Translations under genes and position numbers: made by a program
Assembly (NCBI RefSeq): GCF_015352985.1
Contig: NZ_JACYXF010000021.1
Span: 1 to 64,000 of the forward strand
Direction: 5' to 3'
DNA from: Noviherbaspirillum malthae
GTDB taxonomy: Bacteria; Pseudomonadota; Gammaproteobacteria; Burkholderiales; Burkholderiaceae_D
Length of the DNA stretch: 64,000 nucleotides
In this document: one piece after another, positions 44,717-54,200 of the stretch
Position numbering within the stretch: position 1 is the stretch's first letter
Layout: every line of letters starts with the position of its first letter
The notes under the pieces: generated by a model
Databases searched by the model: none
What the model saw: only the letters and a program-made list of their open reading frames with translations
Told to the model about the DNA's origin: nothing

Positions 44717-45957
44717 TGATGACTGCACCGTCTTGCGTGCGCAAGGCGATTGTTTCCGCGCTTGCCGGCTTCATGCTGTCGCTTGGATCGGGCGCCTGCG
44801 CCGACATCGTGGTTGCACAGCAGGATTTGTATCTGGACGCCCTGAAGTCCCTCTCCGAAGGCCGCCATACCGATGCCAGCGAAGCGCTGATCCGCATGAT
44901 CGAGCGCGAGCCGCAGCACGCCGGGGCATGGCTCGACCTGGCAATCATCCAGTGCGAACTCGGACGCGGCGCCGAAGCGGAGAAGCTGTTCGAGGTGATC
45001 GAATCCCGTTTCTCTCCGCCGCCGGTCATCAGGGAAGTGATCGCTGCGCAACGCGCGAAAGGATGCAAGTCCTGGCAGCCGCAAAGCCGCAAGTCGTTCG
45101 TAGTGGGCCGCGGCACGGACAGCAATGTCAATCAGGGCGCCAGCAATCCGAATTTCATCATCGGCACCGGTACGACGCAGGTTGAACTGCAGCTGCTGCC
45201 GGAACACCTGCCGCAAAGCGACCAGTACACAATGCTTACCGGTGACTACCTGCGGGAGCTGACACCCAACGGCACGCTGGGCTTCCTGCAGGCGCGCGTC
45301 ATGCATAACGACAGTCTCGCGCGCTACAACACGGCATCGTTGATTGTCGGCGCGGAGCATCCGTGGCGGTTCGGCGACTGGGGAATGCGCGGAACCGGCC
45401 TGGTAGCCATGCATGCTCTGGGCGGCAAGCTGTATCAAAGCCAGCAGCAAGTACAGCTGCGAGCCAGCCCTCCCCTGAACCTGCCTCGCGGGCTGGAGTT
45501 CTCGGTGGCCGGCGGCTTGTCTCGCATCGAGTACCTGACGCTGGACAATTATGATTCCACCATCTCGGATCTGCGCGGCCTGCTGACGTATCGGCACGGC
45601 GAAACGCAGATGCAAGCCAACATCGGCTATCTGAACGACCACGGCATGTCGGCCAGACCAGGCGGGGACAGGGCCGGATGGTTCACGAGTTTTTATGGAC
45701 GCACCCGGCTTTCCAGTTTGGTGCTTGGTGAATTCAGCTGGACACGCCAGACATGGCTGAGCGAATCGCCCTACTCGCTCCTGATCGACAGGGTTCGGAA
45801 TCAGAAGACGCAGGTCATGAGGGGTGCCCTGATCTTTCCCGTGACAGAGAATCAATCCATTCAGCTGGAAGTACGCAAGGTGAAAAACGATGAGAACATT
45901 TCAGTTTTTCAATATGGCAGCCGGCAGATTCAGGTGAGCTGGCAGTGGCGCGATTGA
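44713..45957 (+). CDS. TPR and outer-membrane barrel protein (Slam-like organisation)
   Basis: The 414-residue protein has a signal peptide (AIVSALAGFMLSLGSGACA), two or three TPR repeats (YLDALKSLSEGRHTDASEAL, AWLDLAIIQCELGRGAEAEK) and a C-terminal part of about 290 residues with alternating strands, ending in WQWRD. A GRGTDSNVNQG turn opens the barrel. TPR plus barrel is the layout of Slam-type surface lipoprotein assembly proteins, but the match is not strong enough to name it. It is co-translated with the cyclase (ATGA overlap, GGAGACGGCGGC before ATG), so it may work in the same sensing or assembly process. Confidence 0.75.
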   Translation: MMMTAPSCVRKAIVSALAGFMLSLGSGACADIVVAQQDLYLDALKSLSEGRHTDASEALIRMIEREPQHAGAWLDLAIIQCELGRGAEAEKLFEVIESRFSPPPVIREVIAAQRAKGCKSWQPQSRKSFVVGRGTDSNVNQGASNPNFIIGTGTTQVELQLLPEHLPQSDQYTMLTGDYLRELTPNGTLGFLQARVMHNDSLARYNTASLIVGAEHPWRFGDWGMRGTGLVAMHALGGKLYQSQQQVQLRASPPLNLPRGLEFSVAGGLSRIEYLTLDNYDSTISDLRGLLTYRHGETQMQANIGYLNDHGMSARPGGDRAGWFTSFYGRTRLSSLVLGEFSWTRQTWLSESPYSLLIDRVRNQKTQVMRGALIFPVTENQSIQLEVRKVKNDENISVFQYGSRQIQVSWQWRD

Positions 45958-46164
45958 ACATGTTTTTCCGCCAGCCAGCGTACCAGTCAATGTGTTATCA
46001 GCTCGCCGATCATCACTGATTGAATCCGGCATGCAACTTTCCGGCGTTACCGCATCAAATGCCGTCATGCATCCCGATTCCATGTACGCATTGGGATAGC
46101 AAACTCCATCCGGTCGAAACAAATGTCCCCGGCCGTTGCCGCAGGATGCATTACAGGAATCTTT

Positions 46165-46500
46165 ATGGTGTTGGAATTGACTGTTTTTGTCGCGGTACTT
46201 GTTGCCGTTTCCGCAGGTTGTCTCGTTCCGGCGAAGTGGTTGCCGCCCTTGCCTAATGACAAATTCATGCATTTCATGGCTTATGCGGGTCTTGCGCTCC
46301 TGGCGGGCCGCATTGCCCGGACCGACAGCCAACATTTATTGTGGCTGGCCGGTTTGCTAGCTCTGGGCTGGGTAATAGAAATCCTGCAAAACATGGTGCC
46401 GGGGCGCCGATTCTGCTGGCGGGACATGGCCGCCAACGCAGGCGGCATCGCCTTTGCCGCTGCCATTTCCGTAATATCAACATATGTGCATTTGATGTGA
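46165..46500 (+). CDS. VanZ-like membrane protein
   Basis: The 111-residue protein has VanZ-type features: the PNDKFMHFMAYAGLALL signature and four membrane segments, the last NAGGIAFAAAISVISTYV. It ends with a conserved MVPGRRFCWRDMAANAGG. VanZ proteins have been tied to teicoplanin resistance in Gram-positives. In proteobacteria they occur near surface polysaccharide genes and the role is unknown. ATG 46165 is chosen because AGGAATCTTT precedes it; 46123 is an open alternative. Confidence 0.8.
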   Translation: MVLELTVFVAVLVAVSAGCLVPAKWLPPLPNDKFMHFMAYAGLALLAGRIARTDSQHLLWLAGLLALGWVIEILQNMVPGRRFCWRDMAANAGGIAFAAAISVISTYVHLM

Positions 46501-46540
46501 CATTTCCGCTCTTTAATAGCTGATTGCAGGAAACGACGGC

Positions 46541-46546
46541 TATAAT
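46541..46546 (+). promoter_or_regulatory. Candidate -10 of the CRP-family gene
   Basis: A perfect TATAAT 29 bases before ATG 46576. No matching -35 is seen. Confidence 0.4.
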
Positions 46547-46575
46547 TGGCCCATCAATTTCTGGAGCGCTGTGCA

Positions 46576-47370
46576 ATGCCGTCCATTAGTAACGCACTCG
46601 CTAATTCAGCGGCGAAGAATTTACCTCCATCGGAAGTGGCCAACCTTCCGGAGTCCAGCTCGAAACAAATCAAGCTCAGCATCACGCAAGTGAACCTGCA
46701 GGTTCACTTGCGCAAGATTCCTCTTCTGGCTCATCTGTCCAATGATGAGATGGAGCGCGTGAAGGCGGAATTGCGTTTGAAGCAATTCGCAAGGCGCGAT
46801 ATCGTTCTGCAAAAAGGGGCTGTGGGCGACAGCCTTCTATTCCTGCTGCATGGGCAGCTGCAGGTGATTGACGTAACCGATGATGGCCGCGCCATCGGAC
46901 TGCGCATGCTCAAGCCGGGCGACTTTTTCGGGGAAATTGCGGTCATTACAGGCTCTACCCGATCCGCCTCGGTGGTGGCACTCAGTCCGGTGCTGGTAGC
47001 GTTTCTGCCGCGCCTTACCGCACTTCATCTGTTTTCGCACTCGCCGTCAGTAGCACAGCAGATCCTGGGACATCTGGCAGAAAAGGTGCAACGCGATTCC
47101 GAATTCCGTGCGCTGCTCAGCATCAATAACACTTCCAAGCGCATCTATAGTTATCTTCAGCTTCTCAAGCAGCATGGCGAAGGCAATATCGAAGTCGTGG
47201 AAAACCTTCCGACTCATCAGGATATTGCCAACATGATCAATACCAGTCGCGAAACCGTAACGCGAGCATTGCTCACGCTCGTTCAAAAGGGCATTGTCGA
47301 GAAAGAGCCCCATCGGCTGATCATTCGGGATCCGGCAGGATTGAAGAAGTTGGCGCAAGGCGATTCCTGA
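46576..47370 (+). CDS. CRP/FNR-family regulator, probable cAMP receptor
   Basis: The 264-residue protein has a cyclic-nucleotide domain whose phosphate-binding cassette is intact: PGDFFGEIAVI with FGE at 118-120, and Arg129-Ser130 in GSTRSASVVAL, the residues that hold cAMP in E. coli CRP. The C-terminal helix-turn-helix (THQDIANMINTSRETVTRAL) has SRETVTR at 224-230, closely matching RETVGR of E. coli CRP, so Arg225, Glu226 and Arg230 should read TGTGA. FNR cysteines are absent. It is the best candidate for the TGTGA-N6-TCACA sites here. An extra 50 residues extend the N-terminus. GGAG precedes ATG 46576. Confidence 0.92.
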   Translation: MPSISNALANSAAKNLPPSEVANLPESSSKQIKLSITQVNLQVHLRKIPLLAHLSNDEMERVKAELRLKQFARRDIVLQKGAVGDSLLFLLHGQLQVIDVTDDGRAIGLRMLKPGDFFGEIAVITGSTRSASVVALSPVLVAFLPRLTALHLFSHSPSVAQQILGHLAEKVQRDSEFRALLSINNTSKRIYSYLQLLKQHGEGNIEVVENLPTHQDIANMINTSRETVTRALLTLVQKGIVEKEPHRLIIRDPAGLKKLAQGDS

Positions 47371-47818
47371 GTACCCGATACCAATAGGGATGGATGGGTA
47401 TCACGGTGCGCATCGGCATCTCGCAAGTCCCATCACGCCCGTGTTTGCTTGCATTGCCCTGCGTCATGGCAGGTGCAACGGTCATCCGTGGTTGATCAAA
47501 GGCCAGCGCGAACGATGCCGGCTGACTGAAATGTTTCCAGTCTTGTCTGCTTTCTTCACAGGCAACTAAGTGCGGTAAAATACGCCGCGCCGGCTGTCAG
47601 CGCTCATGCATTTTTTGCAAGCCGGCAGCTTCCCCCTCTTCCAACGGTCGTACACACCCTCTGTCAATGAACATGACTCAACTTGTCCCGGACTATCTGA
47701 GTAAAGTCGTCTATGCATCGGTCCGGAAAAGCTTTCATCAAACACGCTGCGGCACTGCGACTGCGCAAGACGTGGCTGCACCGGGCATAGCACAACCATC
47801 CGCCGGAGTACGACGCTA
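47371..47818. other. Intergenic region before the polysaccharide export operon
   Basis: A partial ATACCAAT block lies at 47374-47381. Nothing else can be supported; the promoter of the following operon must be here. Confidence 0.35.
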
Positions 47819-48616
47819 ATGGTTTCAGGCATCGCTAGAGCCATCCTGACCTACCGCGGTTTCATTCTCAGCAGCGTCAAGCGGGAGTTTCAGTCCAAAT
47901 ACCGCAATTCAATGCTGGGCGCCGCGTGGACGGTGCTGAATCCGCTGGCCATGATCGTGGTCTATACCGTTATTTTCGCGCAGGTGATGCGGGCGAAATT
48001 GCCGGGCGTGGATTCCACCTTCGCCTATAGCATCTATCTGTGCGCGGGAACCCTGACATGGGGATTGTTTGCAGAAATCACCGGGCGCGGGCAATCCGTC
48101 TTTCTCGAATACGCCAATCTGATCAAAAAAATCAGTTTTCCGCGTATCTGCCTGCCGATCATCGTGGTTTGCAATGCCAGCCTCAACTTTGCCATCATTT
48201 TCGGATTGTTCACTGCCTTCCTCATCATCAGCGGCAATTTCCCCGGATGGGTTTATTTCGCAGTGTTCCCGGTTCTCGTCATTCAAATTCTTTTCTCGAT
48301 AGGCTTGGCCACCATACTGGGCGTGCTGAACGTGTTCTTCCGCGACGTCGGACAGTTCTTTTCGATTGCCCTGCAGTTCTGGTTCTGGCTGACGCCCATT
48401 GTCTATCCTGCGGCCATCCTGCCGGACAATATCCGTCCGATGATCGCCTGGAATCCGATGGCACCGATTATCCAGGCTTACCAGACGATCATGGTCAACG
48501 GCGCGTGGCCGCAATGGATGGCTCTGCTGCCTGTCACGATTCTCAGCATTGCCCTGTGCGCCCTGGGCCTGCAGCTCTTCCGCAAGCGCAGCGGTGAAAT
48601 GGTGGATGAACTCTAA
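47819..48616 (+). CDS. Polysaccharide ABC exporter permease (Wzm type)
   Basis: The 265-residue protein has six membrane segments and the ABC-2 signature of O-antigen and teichoic acid exporters (VKREFQSKYRNSMLGAAWTV, then NPLAMIVVYTVIFAQVM and FWLTPIVYP). It forms the membrane half of the exporter that moves a finished lipid-linked polysaccharide to the periplasm. It overlaps the Wzt-type gene by one base (TAATG). GGAG lies about 10 bases before its ATG. Confidence 0.92.
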   Translation: MVSGIARAILTYRGFILSSVKREFQSKYRNSMLGAAWTVLNPLAMIVVYTVIFAQVMRAKLPGVDSTFAYSIYLCAGTLTWGLFAEITGRGQSVFLEYANLIKKISFPRICLPIIVVCNASLNFAIIFGLFTAFLIISGNFPGWVYFAVFPVLVIQILFSIGLATILGVLNVFFRDVGQFFSIALQFWFWLTPIVYPAAILPDNIRPMIAWNPMAPIIQAYQTIMVNGAWPQWMALLPVTILSIALCALGLQLFRKRSGEMVDEL

Positions 48617-49839
48617 TGGGCAGCATTCGCGTCTCCAATCTGGGCAAGGCCTACAAACAATATCCGGCGCGCTGGTCGAGATTTGCCGAATGGATTACGC
48701 CGTTCGGCAAACCAAGACATCAACTCAAATGGGTTTTGCAAGGGATCAGCTTCCATGTCGAACCGGGCGAGGCGGTAGGCCTCATCGGAATCAATGGCGC
48801 CGGAAAAAGCACATTGCTCAAGCTCATTACCGGCACGGCGCAACCGACCACCGGCAATGTAACAATCACCGGCAGAGTCGCTGCCATGCTGGAACTCGGC
48901 ATGGGCTTTCATCCGGATTTCACCGGCCGGCAGAATGCCATCATGGCGGGACAGCTGATCGGGCTGAGCGCAGATGAAATGGTAGCGCTCATGCCTCGGA
49001 TCGAGGCATTCGCCGAGATCGGCGATTACATCGATCAGCCGGTTCGGGTCTACTCCAGCGGCATGCAGATGCGGCTGGCTTTCAGCGTCGCGACCGCGAA
49101 GCGCCCCGACGTGCTGATCATCGATGAAGCGTTGTCCGTGGGTGATGCCTACTTCCAGCACAAGAGCTTCGACCGCATCCGCGAATTCCGCGAACAGGGT
49201 ACGACGCTGCTGATCGTGTCGCATGACAAGACGGCAATCCAGTCCATCTGCGACCGCGCGATTCTTCTCGACGCCGGCCGTCTTGCGAAAGAAGGGTCGC
49301 CTGAAGAGATCATGGATTTCTACAACGCGATGCTTGCCGAACGGGAGAACGAGACCGTACGCCAGGAAAAGCGCGAGGACGGAAAAGTGCAGACCATTTC
49401 CGGAACCGGCGAAGCCACGGTGAGCGAGATTGCACTGCTTGATGAGCAAGGCCAGCGGGTAGAGATGATCGACGTCGGCAGCATGGTCACGCTCGAAGTG
49501 AAAATCGCCATCCAGGCACCGATTCCGCGCCTGGTGCTCGGCTACATGATCAAGGATCGTCTCGGTCAACCGATGTACGGTACGAATACGCATCTGAAGG
49601 AGCTGCCACTGCATGACGTCCGTCCCGGCGAGCAGATCACATACCGTGCGAGTTTCGCAATGAACCTGGGACCCGGCAGCTACTCGGTTGCCACCGCTCT
49701 GGTCAGCAGCGACACCCATCTCGTGAACAATTACGAATGGCGCGATCTGGCCCTGGTGTTCAATGTAATGAATATGAAGCGCGCGCATTTCGTCGGCTGC
49801 ACATGGCTTGACCCCAAGATAGAAATCCAACGTATATGA
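48616..49839 (+). CDS. Polysaccharide ABC exporter ATPase with C-terminal Wzt domain
   Basis: The 407-residue ATPase has Walker A GINGAGKST, signature YSSGMQMRLAFSV, Walker B VLIIDEAL and a late His-loop (LLIVSHDKT). Residues after about 240 form an extra Wzt-C type beta domain (VSEIALLDEQGQRVEMIDVG), which in E. coli O8/O9a binds the end-modified glycan before export. Such exporters usually need a chain terminator; the FkbM methyltransferase that overlaps it by 4 bases fits that role. Confidence 0.93.
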   Translation: MGSIRVSNLGKAYKQYPARWSRFAEWITPFGKPRHQLKWVLQGISFHVEPGEAVGLIGINGAGKSTLLKLITGTAQPTTGNVTITGRVAAMLELGMGFHPDFTGRQNAIMAGQLIGLSADEMVALMPRIEAFAEIGDYIDQPVRVYSSGMQMRLAFSVATAKRPDVLIIDEALSVGDAYFQHKSFDRIREFREQGTTLLIVSHDKTAIQSICDRAILLDAGRLAKEGSPEEIMDFYNAMLAERENETVRQEKREDGKVQTISGTGEATVSEIALLDEQGQRVEMIDVGSMVTLEVKIAIQAPIPRLVLGYMIKDRLGQPMYGTNTHLKELPLHDVRPGEQITYRASFAMNLGPGSYSVATALVSSDTHLVNNYEWRDLALVFNVMNMKRAHFVGCTWLDPKIEIQRI

Positions 49840-51179
49840 CCTTTATCTCCTACGCGCAGAATTTCGAAGATGTCATCCTGTGGCGTGCGCTCAAGCACGT
49901 TCCCAATGGTTTTTACATCGACGTCGGAGCGAATGACCCGGTGGTGGACTCGGTCACTCTAGCCTTTTACCAGCAGGGCTGGCACGGGATCAATGTGGAA
50001 CCCATGCGGCAATATTATGAGCAGCTGCAAGCTCAGCGGCCGCGCGATACGAATCTGCAGCTCGCGGTGGGAGCCGGTCCTGGCAATATCACGTTCTACG
50101 ACATTCCCGATACCGGCCTGTCGACCATGGAACCCAATGTCGCCCGCCAGCATATCGAGGCCGGTCGCAACGTGGTTGAAACGAATATCGAAGTCCTGCC
50201 GCTGTCGGAAATCTGCGCGCGCCATGTCACCGGTCCCATCCATTTCCTCAAGATCGATGTGGAAGGTTTCGAGGCCGAGGTATTGCGCGGAATGAGCTTC
50301 AAGTCATGGCGCCCCTGGATCCTGGTCATCGAAGCCACGCGGCCGCAAACTCAGGAAACGGCTCATGCGGAATGGGAACACATGGTGCTGGAAGCGGATT
50401 ACCAGCCCGCCTATTTCGATGGTCTGAACCAGTTCTATGTGGCGAACGAGCATCCAGAATTGCTGGCAGCGCTGAAGCTGCCGCCGAACTATTTCGATCA
50501 CTTCCAGTTGAGGCTGCGCCATCACTTCAGCCAATATCCGTACGATCTGGAGTCGCGCTGCCATACCGCCGAGATGCGACTGCTCGAGGCGGAAAAACAG
50601 TTCGGGCTGGCTGAAGCTGAAGTGCACAAGGCTCATGAACACGGCAGGCAAGTCGAGGCTGCCTTGCTTGAAGCCCAGGAGTTTGCCAGGCAAGCCGACG
50701 CACGCGCTCTCGATCTGCAGCAGCAGATAAAAGACACACAGGAACGCCTGCAGGAAGCCAACGCAAATGCTCATCATATTTATGAACAGCTGATGGCTGT
50801 TCATAACAGCACCTCCTGGCGGATCACCCGTCCTGTGCGTGCAATGAAAGAATTGATGAAGCAGCCGGTCGCGACACTCCAGAAAATGCCGAAGCCGAAG
50901 GCGATGGCGAAGGCCGGAGTGAAATGGACGCTGGTGCAGGCGAAGCGCGAGCTGCAAACACGACCGCGATTGAGAAATTTTGTATTGGGCCAGCTTGACC
51001 GTTACCCTTCTCTTTATCAGCGAATGGCCTCAATCAGCCGGAACGCGGCGGTCAATACGGCGGCGTCCCCTGCGGCGCCTCAGGGGAAGGAAGGACACGC
51101 CTCCCTTCCCGCTTCCGTCAATCGTGTCCTGGTCGAACTGGAACGGGCCATCGACACCAAAAACGCTCACAAGCACTAG
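49836..51179 (+). CDS. FkbM-family methyltransferase with coiled-coil tail
   Basis: The first 220 residues are an FkbM SAM-dependent methyltransferase: SYAQNFEDVILWRALKHV, then YIDVGANDPVVDSVTLAFY, and IHFLKIDVEGFEAEVLRGM. A coiled coil spans about 245-330 (EVHKAHEHGRQVEAALLEA). The C-terminal block HNSTSWRITRPVRAMKEL is common in glycan-chain enzymes. Coiled coils also occur in WbdD, which caps and measures O-antigen chains. I infer, but cannot show, that it methylates the end of the exported glycan. Confidence 0.85.
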   Translation: MTFISYAQNFEDVILWRALKHVPNGFYIDVGANDPVVDSVTLAFYQQGWHGINVEPMRQYYEQLQAQRPRDTNLQLAVGAGPGNITFYDIPDTGLSTMEPNVARQHIEAGRNVVETNIEVLPLSEICARHVTGPIHFLKIDVEGFEAEVLRGMSFKSWRPWILVIEATRPQTQETAHAEWEHMVLEADYQPAYFDGLNQFYVANEHPELLAALKLPPNYFDHFQLRLRHHFSQYPYDLESRCHTAEMRLLEAEKQFGLAEAEVHKAHEHGRQVEAALLEAQEFARQADARALDLQQQIKDTQERLQEANANAHHIYEQLMAVHNSTSWRITRPVRAMKELMKQPVATLQKMPKPKAMAKAGVKWTLVQAKRELQTRPRLRNFVLGQLDRYPSLYQRMASISRNAAVNTAASPAAPQGKEGHASLPASVNRVLVELERAIDTKNAHKH

Positions 51180-51283
51180 AACGGCAAAACCGGAACAACA
51201 AATATGGGTGCAAGGATGCGCACTCAACCGTCCCGCGTACAGCCTCGGCTCCCTATCCTTGCAAGTTTTTCTGCTGAATATTT

Positions 51284-54200
51284 ATGCGAATCCTTATTGA
51301 CCTTCAAGCATGCCAGGCAACCAACCAGCATCGGGGTATTGGCCGTTACTCGATGTCTCTTGCGCAATCCATTGCAAGACAAGGGGGCAATCATGATTTG
51401 AAGGTATTGCTCAACCGGCAATTCCCGGAAAGCATTGAGCCGATTCGCAAAGCCTTCGGCGGTTTGCTGCATGAAGACGATATCGTGGTCTTCGATGGAC
51501 CGTCCGGCATTGCCGAAATCCATGCGCCAGGTTCGTGGCGCTGCAAATCCGCGGAGCAGATACGGGAATTTTTCATCAGGCGTTTTTCCCCGGACATCGT
51601 GCATGTCTCCAGTCTCTTCGAGGGCTTGGTGGATGATGCGGTCACGTCCGTAAGGCATCTGCCAAACAACTTTGCGTCCGCAGTGACCTTGTACGACTTG
51701 ATCCCGCTGCTTCGCAAGGAGACGTATCTGTCGGACCCGCGCGTGCGGCAATGGTATTACCGGAAACTCCAGGGTTTGAAAAGCGCCGAGCTTCTGCTCG
51801 CCATTTCCGAGCATAGCCGTACCGAAGCATTGGACTGGCTGCACCTGCCAAGCGATCGCGTCGTTAATATCTCATCGGCGATTGACGACAGCTTCCGCCC
51901 CCTCGCCTTGAATGCGGAAGAAGCGGCAGGCTTGAAAGCAAAGTTCGGCATCCAGCGCCCCTTTGTAATGTACACGGGGGGAATCGATCCAAGGAAAAAT
52001 ATTGAAGGTCTGATCAAGGCTTTTGCGCGGCTCCCCTTATCGCTACGCAGTGCTTATCAACTGGCGATCGTATGCAAGATCAGCGATGCCGACCTGCGTC
52101 GATTGCAGGCTCTTGCCGGCAGTGCGGGATTGCAGCAGGATGAAGTCGTCTTCACCGATTATGTCAGCGACGAAGAACTTCTACGCCTGTACAACCTGTG
52201 CACGCTGTTTGTGTTCCCGTCTCTGCATGAAGGTTTCGGCTTGCCTGCCTTGGAAGCAATGGCATGCGGCGTGGCTGTGATTGGTTCGAACGTCAGCAGC
52301 ATTCCGGAAGTGATCGGCCGTGAAGATGCGTTGTTCAAGCCAGATGACCTGGAAGCCATGTCGGCCAAAATGGAACAGGCTTTGATAGACCCGGCCTTCC
52401 GTCAGTCCCTGCAAAGTCACGGACTTGAACAATGCAGGAAATTTTCGTGGAAGGAAAGCGGATACCGGGCATTGCAAGCTTTTGAAGAACTGCACGAACG
52501 TCGGCAACCTGTCCGTCCCAGTGTGCCGACTGGACGCCGGCCACGTCTTGCGTATGTATCGCCCCTGCCCCCCGGCAAATCCGGTATCGCTGACTATAGT
52601 GCCGAGTTGCTGCCCGAACTTGCGCGTTATTATGAGATCGAGCTGATAGTCAATCAGGAGCATGTCGATGACGCATGGGTTGCGGCCAACTTCGTGCAGA
52701 GACCGGTGTCCTGGTTCCAGTCGCATGCCGATAAGTTCGACAGAATTGTCTACCATTTCGGAAACTCCAGCTTCCATGAGCACATGTTCAAATTGCTCCC
52801 GGAGCATCCCGGAGTCGTGGTTCTGCATGATTTCTTTCTCAGCGGGATCCTGCATTACCTGGAGGCGACCTCCTACCTTCCGGGAGCTTTCCGCAATGCG
52901 CTGTATTATTCTCACGGCTATCCGGCATTGATCGACGCGGCCGCATCCGGGAAGGAAGCCGCGGCCTGGCAGTACCCTGGCAACAGGCAGGTACTGGATC
53001 ATGCCACCGGACTGATCATCCATTCAGATTTTTCCAGACAGCTTGCCAAGAAATGGTATGGCGAGGATGAATTCTCAAACTGGAAAGTCATTCCGCTCAT
53101 AAGAGCCGTTTCCAAGGAAGTCAACCGCGAGCAGGCTCGCCAACAGCTTGGCATTGGTGACGATGACTTTCTTATCTGCTCCTTTGGCCTGCTCGGCAAG
53201 ACCAAACTTAACCACCGCTTGTTGAATTCCTGGCTCAATTCCGTCCTCGCCCGGAACAAGAACTGCCTCCTGGTTTTCGTCGGCGAAAACGATCCGAACC
53301 AGTATGGAAGAGACTTGGCCGCCAATATTGCGAAGAGCCCGGCCAGTGATCGCATCCGGATTACCGGATTCGCTTCGCCGGAACTCTATCGTACTTATCT
53401 TGCAGCGGCAGATGCTGCCGTCCAATTGCGAACCCTGTCACGTGGAGAGACATCGGCCAGCATCCTCGACTGTCTGGCGCATGGCATCCCCACGATCATC
53501 AACAGAAACGGATCGGCATCCGAGCTCCCGGACGAAGTGCTGGTAAAGCTGCCTGACGAGTTCACTGACAGTGAATTGACCTCCGCAATCGAGCAGTTGC
53601 ACGGCGACGGCAATTTGCGCGAGGCGATGGCGACAAAGGCTGTTTCCCATGTTCTCAACCAGCACCATCCGGCACGTGTCGGTCAAATGTATTTCGAGGC
53701 TATCGAGGCCTTTGCCTTGAACAGCTCTGCAGCGCTGCATCATCAACTCATTAACGCCATTTCCGAAATTCCTGCGCCGGTGTCACCCGCCCAGGACGAC
53801 TTGATTGCGATTGCCGGCAGCATTGCACGGAATCGTGAAACGCCTCGGCGCAAGCAGCTGCTCGTCGATATTTCAGAGCTGGTACAGCGTGATGCAAAGT
53901 CCGGCATCCAGCGCGTGGTGCGCAATGTGCTGCAATTCATGCTGCGCCGTACCTCATCCGCATACCGGGTCGAGCCGGTGTACGACGCGGGCGGCTACTA
54001 CGCTTATGCACGCAACTTCACCTGCGGCATGCTGAACATCGCACCCGTGCCAATGGACGACGAAGCCATTGAGGCGAATGCCGGAGACATCTTCCTTGGC
54101 CTGGATTTGAATCCCCAGTTGGTCCCAAATAATCGCAAGCTGTTCGAAGATATGAAGAACCGCGGCATCGGCTTGCACTTCGTCGTCTATGATCTGCTGC

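Noticed and set aside
47566..47844. A 92-residue minus-strand frame before the Wzm-type gene
   Set aside because: It overlaps the start of the export operon and has no ribosome site or coding pattern.
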